Shown: one piece after another, positions 53,137 through 61,898 of the stretch
Layout: every line of letters begins with the position of its first letter
Position numbering within the stretch: the stretch's first letter is position 1
Source of the DNA: Holophagales bacterium
GTDB taxonomy: Bacteria > Acidobacteriota > Thermoanaerobaculia > Multivoradales > Multivoraceae
Reading direction: 5' to 3'
DNA length: 64,000 nucleotides
NCBI GenBank assembly: GCA_009836625.1
Contig: VXVC01000007.1
Coordinates: 559,807 to 623,806, forward strand
Notes under the pieces: generated by a model
Database searches by the model: none
What the model was told of the DNA's origin: nothing
The model's input: only the letters and a program-made list of their open reading frames with translations
Translations under genes and position numbers: made by a program

Positions 53137-55718
53137 GCCGGCCGCGACCCCAGCAGAACCTCCATCATGCGATGCGCCGTTTCGGCGCCGCTGTTCTGGT
53201 TCTGACCGGTCACCAGGCGTCCGTCGACGACGACGCGGCTCGCGAGCATGTCGCGAAACCTGGTCTCGCTCTCGAACAGCGCTCCGGCGGCGCGCAGGTC
53301 ACGCTCCGGGTGCATCGGCGTGAAGGTGATGCCGAGCTCCTCGATCTGCTTGTCCGAAACGGCCGAGACGCGGCGGCCCCGCACCAGAGGGTCTCCGGCC
53401 GGAGTCACGGCCTGAAGCAGTCCCAACGGTCCGTGGCACACGCCGCCGACCACCGATTCGCGGGCGTACGCCTCGCTGACCTTCCTGCCCAGTTCTTCCG
53501 ACTGGCCGAGGTCGTACGCGGCGCCCCAGCCGCCGGCGAGAAACACGATGTCGTAGGCGCTTCCGTCCACGTCGGCGATCGCCAACGAGTTCTCGACCCT
53601 GGATCGAAACTCCGCATCTCGGAGATAGCGCTTGTCCTCCGGCGTGGCGACCGGCCATCGCACAGATTGGCGCTCGACCGGGATGGCGCCGCCCTGGATG
53701 CTCGCCACGTCGACCGTCATTCCGGCGTCCGTGAAGGCGTAGTAGGGCACCGTCATCTCCGACGCCCAGACGCCGGTCGTCTTGCCTGAATCGCCCAGCG
53801 TGTCGTGGCTGGTGGTCACAATGAGGGCGCGGTGGCCGGCGAGATCGATCGCGGGTATCTCGTAGTGGGCGTGAAGGCCCAGGCCGACGAGCACCCTCGG
53901 CAATCCCAGCCAGACGGCGGCCGCCAGCACGACGACGGCCAGTCCTGCTCCGGTCCATACCCTGGTCTTCATGAAGGTCTCCTTTCCACGGTCGTAGAAG
54001 TAGTTGATCGCCAGCTGACGAGTCGGCGAGTAGAAGGCAGGCACCTCGAGCACTCCCACGCGCTCGGCGTAGGCCTCGTAGTCCGCCAGCATCTCGGAGA
54101 ACCGCTCGGGCTGTGCGGCGGCCAGATCGTGGGTCTCGCCCGGGTCCTCCGCCAGATCGAAGAGGCGCCAGCGGCCGTCGCCCACGGGAGCGCCGACCCG
54201 GACGAGCTTGTGGTCGCCCTTGAAGACGCCCCGGTGACCCGCCGTCTCGAATCCGACCGCCTCATGCGGCGGATGGACCAGGGCCGAAGGATCGCGCAGC
54301 GCCGGGGCCAGACTGCGGCCGTCGATGGGATGCTTGCCGGACGGAGTGGCGTCGCCCGCGCCGGTGAGCTCGAGAATCGTGGGAACCAGGTCCGTCACGA
54401 AGGTGAAGGCCGGAGCGATCCCTCGCGCCTCCACCCCCGGCCCGGCGATGATCAGGGGAACGCGAATTCCCCCCTCGCCGCCGTGGAACTTGTAGTACGC
54501 GAGCGGGGCGGCCGCCGCCCGCGCGAAGTGCGGGCCGATGATGCCGTAGCTCCCCTTCTCGCCGAGCGTCTCGAGGTCGCGGCGGTAGCCGACGCGCTTC
54601 GCCCACCGGCCGAACTGACCGCTCTGGCCCGGGTCGCCCGCCTCCGGGCCGTTGTCGGACAGCACGACGAAGACCGTGTTCTCCAGGAGTCCCTCGTTCC
54701 CCAGGTACTCGACCAGCCGCCCGAAGTGGTGGTCCATCGCTTCGAGCATCGCCGCGTTGACCGCCATGTTCTTGGCGGCGAACGCCTTCTCGCCGGGCGA
54801 GAGAGCCTCCCAGTCCGCCTGCTCGGGCGTGGTCGACGGCACGGCGCCGGGCGGAAAGACGCCCGCTTCGACGGCGCGGCGATGGCGCTCTCTCCGCAGT
54901 GCGTCCCATCCTTCGTCGTACACGCCCTCGTAGCCTTCGATGAACTCGCGCGGCGCCTGAACCGGCAGGTGGACCGCCTGAAAGGCCAGGTAGGCGAAGA
55001 AGGGCCGTCGCTCCCCATCCGTGACCCGATCCGTGTCGATGAACTCGACGAGCTTGTCCACGAGGTGCTCCGACGAGTAGAAGTCGGCCGGCAGGTCGGT
55101 CGGCTCGCCGTCGGCAAACCAGGGGGGCTCCCCGTAGATGGGCAGGTAGGGCTTCTTCTCGAAGTTGTCGGCGCCGGTGGCGTCGAGCGCGAACGTGCGA
55201 TCGAACCCGCGCGCGCTGGGCAGCGAGGTCGGACCGTGGCCGAGGTTCCACTTGCCGCTCAGGTAGGTGCGGTAACCGGCGGCGCGCAGGCGGCTGGCGA
55301 TCGTGACCACGTCCGTGCTCAACTCGCCTCGGTAGCCGGGTCGGCCGCGATGACGAAGCGGCGTGGCCACATGCAGGCTGGCCACGTCGGTCAGGTGCGA
55401 GTCGACCCCCGTGAGCAGCATGGCCCGCGACGGCGAACACATCGGCGAGGCGTGGAAGCTCGTGAAGAGGACGCCGCGCGAGGCGATCGCGTCGATGTGG
55501 GGGGTGCGAATCTCGCTGCCGTACGCGCCCAGGTCCGTGAAGCCGACGTCGTCCGCGACCACGACGACGACGTTCGGCCGGGGCGTGGCCGGGGCCTCGG
55601 ATTCCGCTGCCGTCGACGCCGACGCCTGAACGGTCGCGGCCGCCAGGAGCGTCGCCGCCAGGACTCGCCGGCCTACCCGGTGCCTCTTTCGTCGGCTGAA
55701 GATGAACCCGGGTCTCAT
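53121..55718 (-). CDS. Sulfatase fused to a membrane-anchored DJ-1/PfpI domain
   Basis: One 865-residue frame covers two proteins normally separate. Residues ~1-580 are an exported Cys-type sulfatase (PNVVVVVADDVGFTDLGAYG; CSPSRAMLLTG with Cys94; VFVVLSDNGPEAG). Residue 583 is a Met at 53972 with GGAAAGGAGA just before it. It opens a membrane helix (~590-606) and a DJ-1/PfpI domain (~620-865) with the nucleophile elbow VVGGVCHGPLG (Cys761). So the second half could be translated from its own start or as a fusion. No stop lies between. It is divergent from a TetR gene that may control it. Confidence 0.88.
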   Translation of the reverse strand: MRPGFIFSRRKRHRVGRRVLAATLLAAATVQASASTAAESEAPATPRPNVVVVVADDVGFTDLGAYGSEIRTPHIDAIASRGVLFTSFHASPMCSPSRAMLLTGVDSHLTDVASLHVATPLRHRGRPGYRGELSTDVVTIASRLRAAGYRTYLSGKWNLGHGPTSLPSARGFDRTFALDATGADNFEKKPYLPIYGEPPWFADGEPTDLPADFYSSEHLVDKLVEFIDTDRVTDGERRPFFAYLAFQAVHLPVQAPREFIEGYEGVYDEGWDALRRERHRRAVEAGVFPPGAVPSTTPEQADWEALSPGEKAFAAKNMAVNAAMLEAMDHHFGRLVEYLGNEGLLENTVFVVLSDNGPEAGDPGQSGQFGRWAKRVGYRRDLETLGEKGSYGIIGPHFARAAAAPLAYYKFHGGEGGIRVPLIIAGPGVEARGIAPAFTFVTDLVPTILELTGAGDATPSGKHPIDGRSLAPALRDPSALVHPPHEAVGFETAGHRGVFKGDHKLVRVGAPVGDGRWRLFDLAEDPGETHDLAAAQPERFSEMLADYEAYAERVGVLEVPAFYSPTRQLAINYFYDRGKETFMKTRVWTGAGLAVVVLAAAVWLGLPRVLVGLGLHAHYEIPAIDLAGHRALIVTTSHDTLGDSGKTTGVWASEMTVPYYAFTDAGMTVDVASIQGGAIPVERQSVRWPVATPEDKRYLRDAEFRSRVENSLAIADVDGSAYDIVFLAGGWGAAYDLGQSEELGRKVSEAYARESVVGGVCHGPLGLLQAVTPAGDPLVRGRRVSAVSDKQIEELGITFTPMHPERDLRAAGALFESETRFRDMLASRVVVDGRLVTGQNQNSGAETAHRMMEVLLGSRPAYAEK
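53970..53987 (-). promoter_or_regulatory. Internal ribosome binding site and ATG inside the sulfatase/DJ-1 frame
   Basis: Reading the minus strand, GGAAAGGAGACCTTCATG places a strong AAAGGAG 6 nt before the ATG of codon 583, exactly where a membrane-anchored DJ-1 protein would begin. It suggests internal initiation, or a former separate gene now fused. Confidence 0.6.
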
Positions 55719-55736
55719 CGCTCTGAACCTCGTCTG

Positions 55737-55753
55737 CTAATGTCTATCATTAG
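55737..55753. promoter_or_regulatory. Probable TetR-family operator
   Basis: CTAATG-TCTAT-CATTAG is a perfect inverted repeat in the 40-bp gap between the divergent sulfatase and TetR starts. A further CATTAGC half-site lies at 55767-55773 inside the start of the TetR gene. Its placement over both starts suits a repressor of both genes. Confidence 0.65.
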
Positions 55754-55758
55754 TCCTG

Positions 55759-56403
55759 ATGGAAGTCATTAGCACGCGAGAGAAGCTCCTTCGCGCCGCC
55801 GAGAAGCTGTTCGCCGAGCAGGGCGTCGGCCCGACCTCCACCCGCGCCATCCTGCGCGAAGCGGGCCAACGCAACGAATCGGCCCTCCAGTACCACTTCG
55901 GCGGCCGCGAGGGGCTCATCGACGCCATGTACGTCAAGCGCGGCGCGCAGATCGGGGAAGAGCGGGAGCGCATGCTGCACGAGCTGGATGAAGCCGGCGG
56001 GGTTCAGGACGTGCGCCGGCTGTGCGAGGTGGCGGTCATGCCTCCCGTGCGGATCGCCCGACGCGATGCGGAGTTCGCGCTCTTCCTGAAGGCGGTCGGG
56101 CAGCTCGTCTTCCTGCCCGGCGAGGAGCTCCGCGAGGGCGCGATCCGGTACACGGGCGCGGGGGTGGGTGAGGTGGCGAAGCGCATCCGCGCGCAGCTTC
56201 GGATCCCCAGGGCGCTGGCGGACCGGCGGTTCGACCTGATGCACCGGATGGCGGCGCTGGCGCTCGCTCAGCGCGCGCTTTCCGGCGGCAGCTTCGACGG
56301 GCCCGATGCCGAACTGTTCTTCGAGACGCTGCTGGACGCGATGGCGGCCGTTCTCGAGGGACCGGTTTCCCCCGCGACGGAACGCGAACTCTCTATGCCT
56401 TGA
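55759..56403 (+). CDS. TetR-family transcriptional regulator
   Basis: 214 residues. The N-terminal helix-turn-helix is TREKLLRAAEKLFAEQGVGP then TSTRAILREAGQRNESALQY with YHFGGREGLIDAM, the TetR DNA-binding domain. The C-terminal ligand domain is helical and matches no specific subfamily I can name. Divergent from the sulfatase/DJ-1 gene with a palindrome between them, it probably represses that gene in response to a small molecule. Confidence 0.92.
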   Translation: MEVISTREKLLRAAEKLFAEQGVGPTSTRAILREAGQRNESALQYHFGGREGLIDAMYVKRGAQIGEERERMLHELDEAGGVQDVRRLCEVAVMPPVRIARRDAEFALFLKAVGQLVFLPGEELREGAIRYTGAGVGEVAKRIRAQLRIPRALADRRFDLMHRMAALALAQRALSGGSFDGPDAELFFETLLDAMAAVLEGPVSPATERELSMP

Positions 56404-56434
56404 CAGCAAGTCAGGAAGACATCATGATGCCTCC

Positions 56435-56725
56435 ATGCGAACGACGGTCACGCTGGACGCTGACACGGAATCCCTGCTGCGCGAAGCGATGCGGCAACGG
56501 GGCCAGACGTTCAAGCAGGCCCTGAACGACGCGGTCCGGCAGGGTTTGGCTGGAGTCGCCGGCGATCCAGAGCGGCCGGCCTTCGTGCAACGGACCTTTC
56601 CTATGGGCGTCAGGGCCGGCTATGACCTGGAGAAGCTCTCCTCCCTCGAAGCGGAGTTGGACGCGGAGGCGTTCCTCAAGGTGACTCGCGGCCTGTTCAG
56701 GGAAGGCGCGGTGACCACGGAATGA
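56435..56725 (+). CDS. Ribbon-helix-helix antitoxin (VapB-like)
   Basis: 96 residues. MRTTVTLDADTESLLREAM begins a ribbon-helix-helix domain, and the C-terminal region (YDLEKLSSLEAEL) would bind the toxin. The ATG at 56435 is used; the frame is open further upstream, over the TetR gene. It overlaps the PIN-domain gene by 4 nt (ATGA). A 10-bp palindrome CATCATGATG lies just before it and may be its operator. Confidence 0.85.
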   Translation: MRTTVTLDADTESLLREAMRQRGQTFKQALNDAVRQGLAGVAGDPERPAFVQRTFPMGVRAGYDLEKLSSLEAELDAEAFLKVTRGLFREGAVTTE

Positions 56726-57165
56726 TCGTCCCTGACGCGAACCTCCTCCTGTACTCCGTCGACTCAACGAGCCCGTTCAACGCACGCGCAACCGCTTGGT
56801 GGGCCGGCTGTCTGAGCGGCTCGGTACCGGTCGGCCTCTGTCAGCCCGTTCTCTTCGCCTTCCTGCGGGTCAGCACGAACCGTCGCGTCTTCCGGGAGCC
56901 GCTCTCACTCGACACAGCCGGCGACCTGGTGAACGAGTGGATCGCCCACCCCGTTACAAGGCTGCTGCTCCCTGGCGAGGACCACGTGCGCCAGGTCGTG
57001 GACCTTCTCGCAGAGGCGGGATCCGCCGGCGGCGACCTCGTCACGGATGCACAGGTCGCCGCGCTCGCCCGCACCCACCGAGGCGAAGTACACACCGCTG
57101 ATCACGACTTCCGGCGTTTTCCGGGAGTGACCTGTCACTATCCGCTGACACCCAACGAGACGTAG
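56722..57165 (+). CDS. PIN-domain ribonuclease toxin (VapC-like)
   Basis: 147-residue PIN nuclease. IVPDANLLLYSVD carries the first acidic residue (Asp5). LVTDAQVAALARTH and TADHDFRRFPG carry the later conserved Asp residues that bind Mg/Mn. VapC toxins typically cut tRNA or rRNA. It is paired with the upstream antitoxin gene, whose stop overlaps its ATG. Full acidic centre is visible, so it looks active. Confidence 0.9.
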   Translation: MIVPDANLLLYSVDSTSPFNARATAWWAGCLSGSVPVGLCQPVLFAFLRVSTNRRVFREPLSLDTAGDLVNEWIAHPVTRLLLPGEDHVRQVVDLLAEAGSAGGDLVTDAQVAALARTHRGEVHTADHDFRRFPGVTCHYPLTPNET

Positions 57166-57172
57166 GACTCCC

Positions 57173-58666
57173 ATGCCCATGCAGCCCACTCGACGCGACC
57201 TTCTGGCCAGGAGCGCCGCGGTGGCGGCCGTGGCCGCACTACCGCCGCTCCGCACCGCCTTCGGTCAGACCGCTCCGGCCGACGAGGGCCCCGGCGCCAC
57301 CGATCTGCAGCGCGACCTCGAACAGGCGATCGCGCGCCACCGGGTCGTCGGCGCGAGCGCGGCCGTCTACCATGGCGGCGAGATCGAGACCGCCACGGCC
57401 GGGATCCTGAACGCGACCACCGGCGTCGAGGTGACCCCGGACACGGTGATGCACATCGGCTCGATCACCAAGACCCTGAACACGACCCTCGTCATGCAAC
57501 TGGTCGACGAGGGGCTGGTCGACCTCGACGCGCCGGTGCTCGAGTACGTGCCCGACTTCGCGGTCGCCGACCCCGAAGCGACGCGGGCGATCAAGGTCGG
57601 CATGCTGCTCAACCACACGAGCGGCATCGACGGTGAGATGATTCCGGACCACGGCCCCGACCAGGAGGCCATCCGCCAGGCAGTCGAACGCGCCCGCGAT
57701 CTCGGTCAACTGTTCGCTCCCGGCGAGGACTGCTCGTACTGCAACACCGCGATGGTGGTCGCCGGCCACGTCGCCGAGCGGGTGCTCGGGGACAGTTGGT
57801 ACAACCTGATCGAGGACCGCGTCTTCGGCCGCCTGGGCCTCGAGCACTCGGTCGTCCAGCCGCAGGACGCCCTGCTCCACCGCGCCTCCATCGGCCACTT
57901 CCTCGATCCGGCCACCGGCACGCAGCAGAGGACGTCGCAGGCCTTCCTGCCGCTGAGCTTCGCTCCGGCCGGCTCCACCGCCATGATGTCGGCGTCCGAC
58001 CTGCTCGCTTTCGTCGCCGCCCACCTCCGCGGCGGCGAGGGACTGAACGGCGAGCGCCTGCTCTCCGAGGAAAGCTCGAAGGCGACGCGCACCGGCACCG
58101 CCACGGTCCAGGGGATCGGCGCCGTCCGCTCCTTCGGTCTCGGCTTCATGCTCGGTCCGAACGGCGACTTCGGCCACGGCGGCGGCGGCCCGGGCATCCT
58201 CTCCTGGTTCTCGGCGCACGAGGAGTCCGACTTCGCGATGGTCGTCCTGACCAACTCGGCGCACGGCGGGCTGGTCGCCTTCGAGCTCGTGAACGCCTGG
58301 ATGAAGAAGGCCTCCGGCTTCGAGCCGCTGGCGCCGACGCGGTTCCCGGCGCTCGACATCGACATCGATCCGCGGCTCTACGCCGGCGTCTACGAGGACG
58401 TCGCCGCCGAGCACACGGTCACCGAGCGCGACGGCCGCCTGAGCGTCAGCTCCCGCGCCAAGGTCGCCTTCTACGACACGACCTCGACTGACGCGACGCC
58501 GGCCTTCCCGCTTGACCCCGTCGGCGAGCACTCGTTCGTCATCTCCCTGCCGGAGGCGATCGCGGCCACCGCGCCGCAGACTCTCCTGTCGTTCGTCAAT
58601 CCGCAGGCCGACGGGCGGATGCGGCACGTCTCGACCGGCGGGAGGCTCTACCTGAGGAGGTCGTAG
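57173..58666 (+). CDS. Exported beta-lactamase-family serine hydrolase
   Basis: 497 residues of the class C beta-lactamase/penicillin-binding fold (COG1680 type). A Tat-like signal RRDLLARSAAV leads the protein. The SxxK motif is SITK (Ser97, Lys100). A Y-x-N motif lies in CSYCNTAMVV and an HGGGG motif in GDFGHGGGGPG, as in esterases EstB and D-aminopeptidases. It starts 7 bp after the PIN gene; ATG 57173 and 57179 are both possible. It is more likely an esterase or peptidase than an antibiotic-resistance enzyme. Confidence 0.9.
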   Translation: MPMQPTRRDLLARSAAVAAVAALPPLRTAFGQTAPADEGPGATDLQRDLEQAIARHRVVGASAAVYHGGEIETATAGILNATTGVEVTPDTVMHIGSITKTLNTTLVMQLVDEGLVDLDAPVLEYVPDFAVADPEATRAIKVGMLLNHTSGIDGEMIPDHGPDQEAIRQAVERARDLGQLFAPGEDCSYCNTAMVVAGHVAERVLGDSWYNLIEDRVFGRLGLEHSVVQPQDALLHRASIGHFLDPATGTQQRTSQAFLPLSFAPAGSTAMMSASDLLAFVAAHLRGGEGLNGERLLSEESSKATRTGTATVQGIGAVRSFGLGFMLGPNGDFGHGGGGPGILSWFSAHEESDFAMVVLTNSAHGGLVAFELVNAWMKKASGFEPLAPTRFPALDIDIDPRLYAGVYEDVAAEHTVTERDGRLSVSSRAKVAFYDTTSTDATPAFPLDPVGEHSFVISLPEAIAATAPQTLLSFVNPQADGRMRHVSTGGRLYLRRS

Positions 58667-58670
58667 AGGT

Positions 58671-58738
58671 CGCCGCTTCGCGGCGGCGTTCTCCCGCCGG
58701 CTACCGCCGGCAGCGGGTCAGAAGACCCGCGCACCCAG
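58671..58738. repeat. Triple-hairpin dispersed repeat, copy 3 (compensated arms)
   Basis: Hairpin A here is CGCCGC-TTC-GCGGCG (58671-58685) and hairpin B GCCGGC-TACC-GCCGGC (58696-58711): different bases from copies 1 and 2, still fully paired. Hairpin C (58713-58730) is identical, followed by GCACCCA. It lies between convergent genes; hairpin C holds the TGA stop of the VOC gene. Confidence 0.85.
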
Positions 58739-59629
58739 TTGTTGCGACTGTTCCCACTCGGCGCGGATCGCCTCTTCGTCGAAGCGGAAGTAGGACCGCG
58801 GAGGCAGTTGGCCCCAGGTGTTCGAGGCGAAGGTGTCGTCGGGGAAGTGCCGGACCTGGTGGTTCGCCCCGAGGACTTCCATGTCGGCGAAGAACTCGAT
58901 GAAGGTGTCCTCCTCCGGCATCCGCCAGTAGGCAAACAGGTTCCGGGCCATGCCGTGGCGGCCGGGTCCCCAGACGATCGGGCGCCGGTGGGCGGCCAGG
59001 TGATCGAGTCCGACCCGCATCTCGCCCCAGTCGGTCAGTTCGAACGCGACGTGGTGGATGTGGGCGTGACCCTTGTCGAGGAAGGCGAGCACGTGGTGGT
59101 CGCGGTCGGCGTGAAGCCAGCAGGCGTCGTCGCCGATCCAGTCGGTGATCTTCAGGCCGAGGGCCTCGACGTACCACTTGACGGCGCGCGGGGTGTCGGC
59201 GGTGAGGTAGTTCACGTGCTGGAGCCGGCGCGGATGGAACCCTGGCAGGGCGTCCGAGTGCTTGCAGACGTCGGGCCGCGGGTCGTCCGGCGCGACGTGC
59301 TCGACGACGGCCACGCCGTTGCCGTCCGGGTCGGCGGTGCGGAGCCCGAACCGGCCGGCCGGCAGATCGAACGGCACGGCGAGCGTTCCGGCGCCCGAGA
59401 GCCGGTCGCCGGCCTCGGCCAGGGTCACGCCGGCTTCGAGTTCGTAGGCGATGTAGTCGACGCAGCCTCGCTCGCCGGCGGTCAGGCGGACGCAGAAGTC
59501 CTCGTAGGCGCAGCGGAGCAGGGCGCCGTCGCCCGCGGCCGGGCTGAGGCCGAGCAGCCGCTGCCAGCGCGCCGAGGCCTCGGCGAGATCGGTGACGGTG
59601 AGGCCGACGTGGTGAATGCCGCGAATCAC
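58718..59629 (-). CDS. VOC-family extradiol dioxygenase (catechol 2,3-dioxygenase-like)
   Basis: 303 residues, two-domain VOC fold. Metal ligands visible: His in GIHHVGLTVTD near the N-terminus or the second-domain LQHVNYLTAD, His in HIHHVAFELTD (~215) and Glu in DTFIEFFADME (~267). The GTG at 59629 overlaps the aldehyde dehydrogenase stop (GTGA). The last residues (QLGARVF) and the stop come from repeat copy 3. It is last in the operon and probably cleaves the catecholic product made upstream. Confidence 0.85.
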   Translation of the reverse strand: MIRGIHHVGLTVTDLAEASARWQRLLGLSPAAGDGALLRCAYEDFCVRLTAGERGCVDYIAYELEAGVTLAEAGDRLSGAGTLAVPFDLPAGRFGLRTADPDGNGVAVVEHVAPDDPRPDVCKHSDALPGFHPRRLQHVNYLTADTPRAVKWYVEALGLKITDWIGDDACWLHADRDHHVLAFLDKGHAHIHHVAFELTDWGEMRVGLDHLAAHRRPIVWGPGRHGMARNLFAYWRMPEEDTFIEFFADMEVLGANHQVRHFPDDTFASNTWGQLPPRSYFRFDEEAIRAEWEQSQQLGARVF

Positions 59630-61110
59630 GAGCCACCTCCTGTCCCGGTGGCTGCGAACGCGGCAGTGCGTTCGCAGACCGTCTTCACGTCGCAGTAGAA
59701 GTCGAACGAATGGCGGCCGCCCTCGCGGCCGATGCCGGAGTGCTTCGTGCCGCCGAAGGGCGTCTCGAGGTCGCGGACGTAGAAGCAGTTCACCCAGATC
59801 GTGCCGGCGCTGATCCGGCGCGAGAGCCGGCCCGCGCGGGACTCGTCGCCGGTGAAGATCATCGCGGCGAGCCCGTACTCGGTCGACTCGGAAAGGGCGA
59901 TCGCCTCCTCGTCGCCCTCGAACGTCTGCAGGGTCAGCACCGGCCCGAACACCTCCTCGCGCAGGATGTCGGCGCCGACGGGCACGTCGGCGAACAGCGT
60001 CGGCGGGTAGTAGAGCCCGCCGCTGCCCTTGCCGCCGAAGCGGAGCGCCGCGCCCTGGGCCAGCGCCTTCTTGACGTGCGCCTCGACGCGCGCGAGCGCC
60101 CGCGGGTGGATCAGCGGACCGTAGGTCGTCTCGGCCTCCCGGGGATCGCCGACCCGGATCGCCTCGACTTCCGCCAGGAACCGCTCCATGAAGGCGTCGA
60201 GGCAGCTCCGCTCCACCAGCAACCGGGTGCCGGCCAGACAGACCTGACCCGAGTTGTCGTACTGGTAGGCCGCGGTGCGGGCGGCGGCCTCCAGGTCGGC
60301 GTCGGCGAAGACGAGGAAGGGCGACTTGCCGCCAAGCTCGAAGGAAACGGGGGTCAACTCCGCCGCGGCCGCGGCGCCGACCGTGCGGGCGGTCGCCGGC
60401 GATCCGGTGAAGGCGATCCGGTCGACGCCGGCGTGGCCGGTCAGCAGCGCGCCGGTCTCCGGCCCGCCGTGGACGATGTTGAGCACCCCGGGCGGCAGTC
60501 CCGCTTCCTCCGCCAGGTCGCCGAGCAGCGAGCAGGTCAGCGGCGCCCACTCCGGCGGCTTGAGAACGACGGTGTTGCCCGCGGCGAGGGCCGGGCCGAC
60601 CCGCCAGGTCGCCAGCATGAAGGGCGCGTTCCACGGCGTCGACACGGCGACGACGCCGGCCGGGTCGTGCCGGACCGTGTTCCGCTCGCCGCCATGCAGG
60701 GTGCGGGGCGCCTCCGCCAGGCGCGACACCGCGTACTCGGCGAAGAAGCGGAAGTTCATGCCGCCGCGCGGGATCACCCGCTCGCGCATCGCCTCCAGCA
60801 GCGAACCGTTGTCGACCGTCTCGACCTGGGCGATCTCGGCGGCCCGCCGTTCGACCCCGGCAGCCAGGCGCAGCAGGTACGGCGCGCGCCCCTCCGGTCC
60901 CAGCGCCGCCCAATCCGCGAAGGCTAAGCGCGCCGCGTCGACGGCGGCGTCGACCTCCACCGCCCCCGCTTCGGGAAACTCGGCCAGCTTCCATTCCCAG
61001 TCGATCGGCGAGCGGACCTCGAAGCCGGCGCCGGCGCCGACCCGGCGGCCGCCGATCAGGTGGTCGGTCGGAACCGCGACGCCCTCGACGTCGACGCGCT
61101 CGACCGTCAC
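59626..61110 (-). CDS. Aldehyde dehydrogenase (HpaE/2-hydroxymuconic-semialdehyde type)
   Basis: 494-residue NAD(P)+ dehydrogenase. VVAVSTPWNAPFMLATWRVG, VVLKPPEWAPL and FTGSPATARTVG bind the cofactor; FELGGKSPFLVFADAD carries the catalytic Glu; GQVCLAGTRLLVE holds the catalytic Cys. TIWVNCFYVRDLETPFGGTK matches the class that oxidises hydroxymuconic semialdehydes. It lies between an FAH-family gene and an extradiol dioxygenase gene, which supports a meta-cleavage role. The GTG start overlaps the upstream stop. Confidence 0.9.
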   Translation of the reverse strand: MTVERVDVEGVAVPTDHLIGGRRVGAGAGFEVRSPIDWEWKLAEFPEAGAVEVDAAVDAARLAFADWAALGPEGRAPYLLRLAAGVERRAAEIAQVETVDNGSLLEAMRERVIPRGGMNFRFFAEYAVSRLAEAPRTLHGGERNTVRHDPAGVVAVSTPWNAPFMLATWRVGPALAAGNTVVLKPPEWAPLTCSLLGDLAEEAGLPPGVLNIVHGGPETGALLTGHAGVDRIAFTGSPATARTVGAAAAAELTPVSFELGGKSPFLVFADADLEAAARTAAYQYDNSGQVCLAGTRLLVERSCLDAFMERFLAEVEAIRVGDPREAETTYGPLIHPRALARVEAHVKKALAQGAALRFGGKGSGGLYYPPTLFADVPVGADILREEVFGPVLTLQTFEGDEEAIALSESTEYGLAAMIFTGDESRAGRLSRRISAGTIWVNCFYVRDLETPFGGTKHSGIGREGGRHSFDFYCDVKTVCERTAAFAATGTGGGS

Positions 61111-61898
61111 GAGTCCGCCGCCTCCGCCGCCGCGACGATCTCCGCCTCGTCCTCCGGTACGCAGAGCGCGACGTGCAGCGTGTTGCCGGTCACCTGGGGC
61201 TGCTCGCCGACCGGCTGCAGGTCCCGGTCCAGCTCGACGATCGGGTTGCGCAGGGTGCCGATTTCGTCACACTGCACCTCGACCACGTCGCCTGGCTCGA
61301 CCGGCCGCGAGTTCGCCGGCGTGCCGGTCATGATGACGTCGCCGGGTTCGAGCGTGATCAGCCGGCTCAGGTCGGCGACCTGGTAGGCGAACGAGAACAG
61401 GAGGTCTTCGCCCGTGTTCCCCTCCTGCACCACCTCGCCGTTGACCAGGGTGCGCAGCGTCAGGTCGTTCGGGTCGACATCGCCGGCATCGACCAGGGCC
61501 GGGCCCATCGGCCCGAAGCCGTCCTGACCCTTGACCCGCAGCATCGAGCCGCGGTCGGCGTGCCGGAAGTCGTGGATGCCGAAGTCGTTGACCAGCGTGT
61601 AGCCGCGGACGTAGTCGAGCGCCTCCTCGATCGCCACGCCGGTCGCCCGCCGGCCGATGACGACCGCGAACTCCCCCTCGTAGTTCAGGAAGCGGCAGCC
61701 GCGCGGCCGCGCCACCGGCGCCTCGTGGGCGCTCAGCGACGACGTGGGCTTCATGAAGTAGGACGGCACCTCCGGGATGCGCTCCATCTGGTACTCGACG
61801 CAGCGCGAGCGGTAGCTCAGGTGGACGCCGATGATCTTCGACGGCGGATCGATCGGAGGCAGCCAGGTGCCGTCGTCCAATCGGCGTTCATGTCTCAT
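61107..61898 (-). CDS. Fumarylacetoacetate hydrolase family protein (HpaG/MhpD-like)
   Basis: 263 residues of the FAH fold. YEGEFAVVIGRRATGV holds the first metal Glu residues, DFGIHDFRHADRGSMLRVKG follows, and GDVIMTGTPANSRPVEPGD is the family-typical end. Members hydrate, isomerise or cleave pathway intermediates such as 2-hydroxyhepta-2,4-diene-1,7-dioate. Its ATG overlaps the ADC-family stop (ATGA). Isomerase, hydratase or C-C hydrolase cannot be told apart here. Confidence 0.88.
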   Translation of the reverse strand: MRHERRLDDGTWLPPIDPPSKIIGVHLSYRSRCVEYQMERIPEVPSYFMKPTSSLSAHEAPVARPRGCRFLNYEGEFAVVIGRRATGVAIEEALDYVRGYTLVNDFGIHDFRHADRGSMLRVKGQDGFGPMGPALVDAGDVDPNDLTLRTLVNGEVVQEGNTGEDLLFSFAYQVADLSRLITLEPGDVIMTGTPANSRPVEPGDVVEVQCDEIGTLRNPIVELDRDLQPVGEQPQVTGNTLHVALCVPEDEAEIVAAAEAADS

